Part shown: in pieces, positions 1 through 5,294 of the stretch
How the letters are laid out: every line of letters begins with the position of its first letter
How positions within the stretch are numbered: the first letter of the stretch is position 1
DNA from: an uncultured Clostridia bacterium
GTDB taxonomy: Bacteria; Bacillota; Clostridia; Christensenellales; Aristaeellaceae
NCBI GenBank assembly: GCA_946410395.1
Contig: CAMKAE010000047.1
Location: forward strand, 1 to 11,984
Length of the DNA stretch: 11,984 nt
Direction: 5' to 3'
The notes under the pieces: generated by a model
Seen by the model: only the letters and a program-made list of their open reading frames with translations
Database searches by the model: none
Told to the model about the DNA's origin: nothing
Position numbers and translations under genes: made by a program

Positions 1-358
1 CGGGGATCCGGCCCAGGCGGAACATGCCGCCGGCCAGCGTCGCGCCGGTGGAGCCGGCGGAGACAAAGCCGTCTGCCTCGCCGTTCTTCACCTGCAGCAT
101 GCCGATGACGGTGGCGGAGTTTTTCTTGGTGCGCACGCCCATGACGGGGTGTTCGTTGTTGGTGATGACCTCCGGCGCATCCAGCAGCCGGATCCGGCCG
201 CGGACGTCGTCGCAGTCCGTCAGCAGGGGCTCCACTTCGCTGAGCACGCCGGCCAGGGTGATCTCAAGCTCCGGGTAGCGGCGCAGCGCTTCGATGGTGC
301 CGGCCACGGGTGCCTGGGGCGCGTTGTCTCCGCCCATGGCATCCACAAAGATCCGCAT
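1..358 (-). CDS. plsX: Phosphate acyltransferase PlsX, N-terminal part (cut by window edge)
   Basis: The first 119 codons of plsX; the rest lies beyond the left edge and no stop codon is reached. PlsX makes acyl-phosphate from acyl-ACP, and PlsY then transfers the acyl group to glycerol-3-phosphate in membrane phospholipid synthesis. The fragment begins MRIFVDAMGGDNAP, the hallmark start of the family. It continues with the family landmarks APEVITNNEHPV, a lysine-rich RTKKNSATVIGML stretch, and GFVSAGSTGATLAGG, all in the usual order and spacing. The start is the ATG at 358-356, with an AGGAGG Shine-Dalgarno sequence at 372-367, 8 nt upstream. It lies 103 bp downstream of nrdD and has its own promoter. 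In many Firmicutes plsX heads a lipid cluster (fabD, acpP, rnc), which cannot be checked here. Identification is firm; the full length is unknown. Confidence 0.95.
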   Translation of the reverse strand, partial: MRIFVDAMGGDNAPQAPVAGTIEALRRYPELEITLAGVLSEVEPLLTDCDDVRGRIRLLDAPEVITNNEHPVMGVRTKKNSATVIGMLQVKNGEADGFVSAGSTGATLAGGMFRLGRIP

Positions 359-389
359 GGCTTTCGCCTCCTCTGATTTCAACGTGGCC

Positions 390-418
390 ATTTTACCATT
401 CTTCCCGGCAGAATGCAA
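390..418 (-). promoter_or_regulatory. Predicted sigma-A promoter of plsX
   Basis: On the minus strand, TTGCAT (418-413) and TAAAAT (395-390) are separated by exactly 17 bp. Each box is close to the -35/-10 consensus. Transcription would begin near 383, leaving a leader of about 25 nt that contains the AGGAGG ribosome binding site. No terminator is visible between nrdD and this promoter, so read-through from nrdD into plsX is also possible. Confidence 0.65.
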
Positions 419-461
419 GGGATGGCGGCGCTGTGCGCGCGGAAAAACCAAATCGGAACAA

Positions 462-2642
462 TCACAGGTGCAGCACGCGGTCCCGGATCTCCTGCGTCCG
501 GCCCTGGTTCCAGTACTGGGTGCCGATGTAGCCGCAGGTGCGCCGGGCCACGTTCATCTTGCTCTGGTCCCGGTTATGGCAGTGCGGGCACTCCCAGAGG
601 AGCTTGCCGTCCTCCTCGACGATGGCGATCTCCCCGTCATAGCCGCAGACCTGGCAGTAGTCGCTCTTGGTGTTGAGCTCGGCGTACATGATGTTCTCGT
701 AGATAAACTGCATCAGGGACAGCACGGCCTCGAGGTTGTCCTGCATGTCGGGGACTTCCACATAGCTGATGGCGCCGCCGGGGGAGAGCTGCTGGAACTG
801 GCTCTCGATCCGCAGTTTGCTGAAGGCGTCGATCTCCTCGCGGACATTGATGTGGTAGGAGTTGGTGATGTAGCTCTTGTCGGTGATGCCCGGGATCACG
901 CCGAAGCGGTCCTGCAGGCATTTGGCAAACTTGTAGGTGGTGGATTCCAGCGGGGTGCCGTAGAGGGAATAGTCGATGCACTCCGCGGCCTTCCAGCGGG
1001 CGGTGGCCTCGTTGAGGCACTTCATCACCTTCAGGCCGAAGGGCATGCCGATCTCCGGATCCGTGTGGCTGCGGCCTGTCATGTACTTGACGCACTCGTA
1101 GAGGCCTGCGTAGCCCAGGGAGATGGTGGAATACCCACCGTAGAGCAGCTTGTCGATGGTCTCGCCCTTCTTCAGGCGGGCCAGCGCACCGTACTGCCAG
1201 AGGATCGGCGCCGCGTCGGACAGGGTGCCCCGCAGCCGCTCATGGCGCAGCCGAAGCGCGCGGTGGCACAGCTCCAGCCGCTCGTCCATCAGTTCCCAGA
1301 ACTTCTCCTCGTCCCCGCCGGAGGACAGGGCCACGTCCACCAGGTTCAGGGTCACCACGCCCTGGTTGAAGCGGCCGTAATACTTGGGCTGATTCGTCTC
1401 CGGGTCCACATAGGGCGTCAGGAAGGATCGGCAGCCCATGCAGGTGTAGACATGGCCCTCGCCGTTCTTGTCCACCTTCAGCTTCCGCATGACCTTGGCA
1501 GAGATATAGTCCGGCACCATGCGCTTGGCGGTGCACTTGGCGGCCAGCTTGGTCAGCTCCCAGTACTCCGTGCCCTCGCGGATGTTGTCCTCATCCAGGA
1601 CATAGATCAGCTTGGGGAAGGCCGGGGTGATCCACACGCCCGCCTCGTTCTTCACGCCCTCATAGCGCTGGCGGAGCACTTCCTCGATGATCAGGGCGAG
1701 GTCCTTTTTCTCCTGAGGATTCCGGGCCTCGTCCAGGTACATGAACACGGTCAGGAAGGGTGCCTGGCCGTTGGTGGTCAGCAGGGTGATCACCTGGTAC
1801 TGGATGGTCTGAACGCCGCGTTGGATCTCCTCGTGGAGGCGCTCCGCCACGACCTTCTCGATGGCCTCGGGATCCTTGGAGCCGCCCAGGGTCTCCGCTT
1901 CCTGCAGCACTTCCCGGCGGATCTTCTCCCGGCTCACCTGCACGAAGGGCGCCAGATGCGTCAGGCTGATGGACTGGCCGCCGTACTGGTTGGAGGCCAC
2001 CTGGGCGATGATCTGCGTAGCGATGTTGCACGCGGTGGAAAAGCTGTGCGGCTTTTCGATCAGGGTGCCGGAGATGACGGTGCCGTTCTGCAGCATGTCC
2101 TCCAGGTTCACCAGGTCGCAGTTGTGCATGTGCTGGGCATAGTAGTCCGCGTCGTGGAAGTGGATGATGCCGGCCTTGTCAGCCTCCACGATGTCCGGGG
2201 GCAGCAGCAGGCGGGCAGTGATGTCCCGGCTGAGCTCGCCGGCCATGTAGTCGCGCTGCACCGAGTTGACGATGGGGTTCTTGTTGGCGTTCTCCTGCTT
2301 GACTTCCTCGTTGTTGCACTCGATGAGGGACAGGACCCGTGCGTCGGTGGTGTTGGCCCGGCGTACGAGGTAGCGCTGATAGCGATAGCGGATGTAGAGC
2401 CGGGCCACGTCAAAGTAGCCGGCCTCCATCAGGCCGTATTCCACCTTGTCCTGGATCTCCTCGACCGAGACCGCCCGGCCCAGCTCCTCGCAGCGGGCGG
2501 TGACGGTGTCGGTGATGCCCTGAATGGTCGCCTCGGGAAGCCGCAGCGCTTCCTCCGCGCTGTCGCTGGCCTTGCGGATGGCGTTGGCGATTTTTGCCTT
2601 GTCAAAGACGGCTTCGCTGCCGTTGCGCTTGATGACCTTCAT
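462..2642 (-). CDS. nrdD: Anaerobic (class III) ribonucleoside-triphosphate reductase NrdD
   Basis: A 726-residue glycyl-radical enzyme that reduces ribonucleoside triphosphates to dNTPs in the cytoplasm without oxygen. Residues 1-90 form an ATP-cone allosteric domain (MKVIKRNGSEAVFDKAKI). The core holds the expected active-site cysteines in MHNCDLVNL (C175) and in CMGCRSF (C404 or C401). Near the C-terminus a zinc site is formed by C663/C666 and C685/C688, followed by the radical motif RTCGYIG with the radical Gly at 704. All key residues are present and the length is normal. The ATG at 2642-2640 has AGAGGG 8 nt upstream. Activation needs NrdG, a radical-SAM activase, which is not next to it in this window. 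The gene has its own promoter covered by two NrdR-like boxes, so repression by NrdR when dATP is plentiful is likely. Confidence 0.97.
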   Translation of the reverse strand: MKVIKRNGSEAVFDKAKIANAIRKASDSAEEALRLPEATIQGITDTVTARCEELGRAVSVEEIQDKVEYGLMEAGYFDVARLYIRYRYQRYLVRRANTTDARVLSLIECNNEEVKQENANKNPIVNSVQRDYMAGELSRDITARLLLPPDIVEADKAGIIHFHDADYYAQHMHNCDLVNLEDMLQNGTVISGTLIEKPHSFSTACNIATQIIAQVASNQYGGQSISLTHLAPFVQVSREKIRREVLQEAETLGGSKDPEAIEKVVAERLHEEIQRGVQTIQYQVITLLTTNGQAPFLTVFMYLDEARNPQEKKDLALIIEEVLRQRYEGVKNEAGVWITPAFPKLIYVLDEDNIREGTEYWELTKLAAKCTAKRMVPDYISAKVMRKLKVDKNGEGHVYTCMGCRSFLTPYVDPETNQPKYYGRFNQGVVTLNLVDVALSSGGDEEKFWELMDERLELCHRALRLRHERLRGTLSDAAPILWQYGALARLKKGETIDKLLYGGYSTISLGYAGLYECVKYMTGRSHTDPEIGMPFGLKVMKCLNEATARWKAAECIDYSLYGTPLESTTYKFAKCLQDRFGVIPGITDKSYITNSYHINVREEIDAFSKLRIESQFQQLSPGGAISYVEVPDMQDNLEAVLSLMQFIYENIMYAELNTKSDYCQVCGYDGEIAIVEEDGKLLWECPHCHNRDQSKMNVARRTCGYIGTQYWNQGRTQEIRDRVLHL

Positions 2643-2710
2643 GTCTCTATCCCTCTTTCAAAGCTTTTGAGCAATCTTGCGGTAACGTCGGCCATGCCGA
2701 TTGGAACCCT

Positions 2711-2739
2711 ATCATAGCACAAGCGGTTGTGTTCGTCAA
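2711..2739 (-). promoter_or_regulatory. nrdD: Predicted sigma-A promoter of nrdD
   Basis: On the minus strand, TTGACG (2739-2734, 5 of 6 to consensus) and TATGAT (2716-2711, 5 of 6) are separated by 17 bp. The start of transcription would be near 2704, giving a leader of about 60 nt. The spacer between the two boxes is almost entirely filled by the second NrdR-like box. Confidence 0.8.
2717..2732 (-). promoter_or_regulatory. NrdR-like box 2 within the nrdD promoter spacer
   Basis: The minus strand reads ACACAACCGCTTGTGC, a near-perfect dyad (ACACAA/TTGTGC). The outer positions match the NrdR-box pattern but the central ATAT is replaced by CCGC. It sits between the -35 and -10 boxes, so a protein bound here would block RNA polymerase. 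It starts exactly 31 bp downstream of box 1. Confidence 0.65.
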
Positions 2740-2747
2740 GGCTAATA

Positions 2748-2763
2748 GAACCAGATATTGTGT
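2748..2763 (-). promoter_or_regulatory. NrdR-like box 1 upstream of nrdD
   Basis: The minus strand reads ACACAATATCTGGTTC. It matches the published NrdR-box pattern (about acaCwATATaTwGtgt) at roughly 12-13 of 16 positions, including the ACACAATAT half. It lies just upstream of the -35 box and 31 bp from box 2, the usual spacing of paired NrdR boxes. The match was made by eye; no nrdR gene is in the window. Confidence 0.7.
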
Positions 2764-2767
2764 ATAC

Positions 2768-2797
2768 AAGAAAAAGCAGCCGGGTCAGGGCTGCTTT
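2768..2797 (-). terminator. Intrinsic terminator after the DUF21-CBS gene
   Basis: On the minus strand a perfect 9-bp stem, AAAGCAGCC/GGCTGCTTT, closes a 7-nt loop and runs into TTTTTCTT. It starts 10 nt after the stop codon of the DUF21-CBS gene and just upstream of NrdR-like box 1, so it separates that gene from nrdD. Confidence 0.88.
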
Positions 2798-2807
2798 GTC
2801 ACAAGGG

Positions 2808-4151
2808 TCAGGTGTCCGGCTGCTCCGGGGCGTCTGCCGGTTCGGGAATGACGCTGACGACGGCGGATTCGATCCGGTGCTCCGCCACGCGTTCCACCTG
2901 GATCCGCAGACCGCAGGCCTCCAGCGCGGGCTTGCTGCCGTCCGCCGGAACGGTGGTGAGATGCGCCAGGATCAGGCCGGCCAGAGTGTCGTATTCGCCG
3001 TCGGGTTCGATCTCCACGCCCAGCGCTTCGCTGATCTGCTCCAGCGCGGCGGTTCCGCTGATGCGCCAGCGGCCGTCGCCCAGGCGCACGATCTCCGCCT
3101 CGGCCTGGGGATCAAACTCGTCGTAGATGTTGCCGACGATCTCCTCGAGCAAATCTTCCATGGTGATGATGCCGCTCAGACCGCCGTACTCGTCCACGAC
3201 CACGGCGATGTGGGTCTTGCGCTTCTGCATGTCGCGGAACAGGTCGTCCGCCTGGACGGTCTCCGGCACGAAGTACGCGTCCCGCAGCAGCGTCTTCAGG
3301 GGCCTGGGGCGGGGACTGCAGTGGTTCAGCAGGAAATCCCGGGCATTGAGCACGCCCACGATGTCATCCATGTCCTTGTCGTAGACGGGGAAGCGGCTGA
3401 GGCCGGTGTCGGAGATGGTCTTCAGGATTTCCTGCGCGCTGTCGCCCAGCTGAATGGCGACCACGTCGGTGCGGTGCGTCATCACATCCTCCGCCATCCG
3501 ATTGTTGAAGGCGAAGATGTTTTCAATCATCTCTTTTTCGTCTTCCTCGATGGCGCCCTGCTCCTCGCCGCGGTCAACCATCATCATGATGTCATCCTCG
3601 GTGACCTCCGTCTCCGGCGCGCTCTTGCGGACGCCCAGCAGGCGCAGGATCTGCCCGGCGAGGCGTTCAGCCCCGCGTTCGATGGGGGAGACGATCCGGA
3701 CGAGCAGCAGAACGGGTCCCGCGATGCGGCGCGCCGTGCGCTCCGGATGGGCCTCCGCCAGCTGGCGCGCCAGGTCGGCGAAAAAGACCAGCATGATCAG
3801 GGCGAGCAGGAAACTGGTGAGGAAGACGCAGAGCACGCCGAGCAGCCCGTTGGGCAGGCGCAGGCCGGCGTTGTACAGCGCCTCGGCGAGCGGCTGCTCC
3901 ACAAACAGGGCGGTGATGGCCCCCAGAAGCAGGGCGTTGAGCGTGGTGCAGTGACCCAGCACGTGCAGGATCCAATCCTGTCCGCTCACCAGGGGCAGCA
4001 GCTTCTCCGCCTCTGCCTCACCGTTCTCGGCGCCCTGGCGGATCCGGGCTTCATTCAGCTCGCCCACCGCGCCGATGGACAGATTATAGCAGGCGTGTGC
4101 AAACAACAAAAGCAGCAGGGCATATATCGGGCCATCCAGAAGGTCCGACAA
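2808..4151 (-). CDS. CNNM/CorC-type membrane protein (DUF21, CBS pair, CorC_HlyC domain)
   Basis: A 447-residue integral membrane protein of the family often annotated 'hemolysin' or CorC; characterised members are linked to Mg2+ or Co2+ transport. The DUF21 membrane domain covers residues 1-180, with hydrophobic segments near 8-27, 69-84 and 102-125. A CBS pair follows (about 220-340), including MTHRTDVVAI, LSRFPVYDKDMDDIVGVLN and HIAVVVDEYGGLSGIITMEDLLEEIVG. The C-terminal transporter-associated domain spans 355-435 (RWRISGTAALEQI, DTLAGLILAHL). The start is TTG at 4151-4149: an in-frame stop (4160-4158) lies just upstream, and GAGGAG sits 10 nt before the TTG. The gene has its own promoter and terminator, so it is a single-gene unit. 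The family is clear; the ion and direction of transport are not, and the 'hemolysin' name has little support. Confidence 0.93.
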   Translation of the reverse strand: MSDLLDGPIYALLLLLFAHACYNLSIGAVGELNEARIRQGAENGEAEAEKLLPLVSGQDWILHVLGHCTTLNALLLGAITALFVEQPLAEALYNAGLRLPNGLLGVLCVFLTSFLLALIMLVFFADLARQLAEAHPERTARRIAGPVLLLVRIVSPIERGAERLAGQILRLLGVRKSAPETEVTEDDIMMMVDRGEEQGAIEEDEKEMIENIFAFNNRMAEDVMTHRTDVVAIQLGDSAQEILKTISDTGLSRFPVYDKDMDDIVGVLNARDFLLNHCSPRPRPLKTLLRDAYFVPETVQADDLFRDMQKRKTHIAVVVDEYGGLSGIITMEDLLEEIVGNIYDEFDPQAEAEIVRLGDGRWRISGTAALEQISEALGVEIEPDGEYDTLAGLILAHLTTVPADGSKPALEACGLRIQVERVAEHRIESAVVSVIPEPADAPEQPDT

Positions 4152-4161
4152 GGTGAATCAA

Positions 4162-4167
4162 CTCCTC
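4162..4167 (-). promoter_or_regulatory. Ribosome binding site deciding a TTG start
   Basis: GAGGAG on the minus strand lies 10 nt upstream of the TTG at 4151-4149. The nearby ATG at 4174-4172 is upstream of this site and in another frame, so the TTG is the best start for the DUF21-CBS protein. Confidence 0.6.
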
Positions 4168-4207
4168 GATGCATAAAGTGGCGTCCCGCGGGTGGCGGAA
4201 CGAGATG

Positions 4208-4235
4208 ATTATAGCACGAACGCCGCAAAAGGCAA
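4208..4235 (-). promoter_or_regulatory. Predicted promoter of the DUF21-CBS gene
   Basis: A perfect TATAAT (minus strand, 4213-4208) is preceded by TG one base upstream (extended -10) and by TTGCCT (4235-4230) at a 16-bp spacing. The leader would be about 50 nt and could form a short GC-rich hairpin (GTTCCGC/GCGGGAC) upstream of the ribosome binding site. Confidence 0.7.
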
Positions 4236-4269
4236 GATGCGCGGCGGATTTCGGCGCAGCGGGGCAAGT

Positions 4270-4297
4270 GAAAAGACAGGCGAACGCCTGCCTTTTC
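4270..4297 (-). terminator. Intrinsic terminator after the araC-family gene (end of ABC operon)
   Basis: On the minus strand GAAAAGGCAGGC pairs with GCCTGTCTTTTC (12 bp, one G-U pair) around a GTTC tetraloop. The U-rich side is part of the stem, so the hairpin is symmetrical and could also act on the plus strand. It begins about 20 nt after the stop codon of the regulator gene. Confidence 0.8.
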
Positions 4298-4316
4298 AGA
4301 CGGGTATGCGCGGCGA

Positions 4317-5243
4317 TCAGCTGATGGTCTCCTTCAGGATGCTGTCGCTGTAGATGCCCCTGTACTTGGTGGGGGTGCAGTTCTTGTGCTTGCGGAAGAT
4401 CCGGTTGAAGGTGGCGATGCTGCCGAAGCCGGCCTCCTCCGCCACGCTGCCGATCGACTTGTCCGTGTGGATCAACAGGTCCACGGCCTTGTTGAGCCGC
4501 CGGACCAGCAGATAGTCGTAGAACGAGACGCCGAAGTAGTTTTTGAAGGCCCGTGAGAAATAGTACTTGGAGTATCCTGCGAAGGCCGCGACCTTTTCCA
4601 GCGGCACGTCCTCCACAAAGTGCTCGTCCAGATAGTTGACGGCCATGTTCATGATCTCCGCGTCGATGCTCCGGTAGGCCTTGTCGGCGACGGGTTCCGC
4701 GTTCTGGACATACTCCCTGGCCAGCAGCGCGTAGACCTGCAGCAGGTAGGAATAGCACTGGGTGTTCCACATGGGCTTGTGCTGGAAATAGCAGTCCACG
4801 AGCTGATGCAGGAGCTTGTCCACCTGGACGTGAACCTCCGACTGATCGTGCAGGTAGATGACGTGCTGGGTCACCTGATAGGCCTGCTGCATGTCCAGGA
4901 GGCTGAAGAGGGGACCGGGCTCGAACAGGATCAGATAGCGGATGATGCCTTCGCGCTCCACCAGCTCGTGGAGCTTGTTGGAGGGAATGATCAGAATCTC
5001 GCCGGGTTCGACGTGGTATTCCTCATCCGACAGCCGGTAGATAGACGTGCCCTGGCTGGGGAGGATGATCTCCACGGCGGAGTGCACGTGCATATCGAAG
5101 CGGCCGGCCCGTTCGGAGGGCCATACGCGGATGGAGGAGTGCTCCAGGTACGTGATGAATTCCTGCCGCCCCTGCAGCACGCGGAAGCCGTCCGGAAAGC
5201 GTTTGCGATCGGTTTGCCCGGTGGATCTTTTCTGAGAGGGCAT
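4317..5243 (-). CDS. AraC-family transcriptional regulator with N-terminal cupin domain
   Basis: A 308-residue cytoplasmic regulator. Residues 30-115 resemble the AraC cupin sensor domain, with the metal/sugar-pocket-like HVHSAVEI (52-59) and VEPGEILIIPSNKLHEL. Residues 205-300 form the double helix-turn-helix DNA-binding domain (PLEKVAAFAGYSKYYFSRAFKNYFG, then GFGSIATFNRIFRKHKNCTPTKYR, shown here only as landmarks). The start is ATG 5243-5241, because AAGGAGG lies 8 nt upstream; the GTG at 5252 overlaps that site and is unlikely. It follows the second permease by 51 nt without a terminator, so it is the last gene of the transporter operon. A local regulator in a sugar-import operon usually senses the imported sugar. 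The repeats at 10556-10587 are candidate operators. The inducer is unknown. Confidence 0.93.
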   Translation of the reverse strand: MPSQKRSTGQTDRKRFPDGFRVLQGRQEFITYLEHSSIRVWPSERAGRFDMHVHSAVEIILPSQGTSIYRLSDEEYHVEPGEILIIPSNKLHELVEREGIIRYLILFEPGPLFSLLDMQQAYQVTQHVIYLHDQSEVHVQVDKLLHQLVDCYFQHKPMWNTQCYSYLLQVYALLAREYVQNAEPVADKAYRSIDAEIMNMAVNYLDEHFVEDVPLEKVAAFAGYSKYYFSRAFKNYFGVSFYDYLLVRRLNKAVDLLIHTDKSIGSVAEEAGFGSIATFNRIFRKHKNCTPTKYRGIYSDSILKETIS

Positions 5244-5251
5244 ACCCTTCA

Positions 5252-5258
5252 CCTCCTT
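5252..5258 (-). promoter_or_regulatory. Ribosome binding site deciding the araC-family start
   Basis: AAGGAGG on the minus strand lies 8 nt from the ATG at 5243. It overlaps the upstream in-frame GTG at 5252-5250, which therefore cannot be the normal start. Confidence 0.8.
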
Positions 5259-5294
5259 GGCTCGGTGGTCAGGTTACGAGGGTGCGAATACCGG

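Noticed and set aside
294..2717. A plus-strand open frame of 807 codons opposite nrdD
   Set aside because: It mirrors nrdD, whose full set of catalytic residues is present on the minus strand; no motif or ribosome binding site supports the plus frame.
2727..4208. A plus-strand open frame of 493 codons opposite the DUF21-CBS gene
   Set aside because: It is an antisense shadow of a well-supported CBS-domain protein and begins inside the nrdD regulatory region.
4174..4210. Small GC-rich hairpin in the leader of the DUF21-CBS gene as a metal-sensing riboswitch
   Set aside because: Only a 7-bp stem is visible; the leader of about 50 nt is far too short for a known Mg2+ riboswitch and there is no attenuator.
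5244..5294. A separate promoter or terminator between the extended permease and the araC-family gene
   Set aside because: The 51-nt gap holds only a ribosome binding site; no hairpin with a T-run and no promoter-like boxes are seen.
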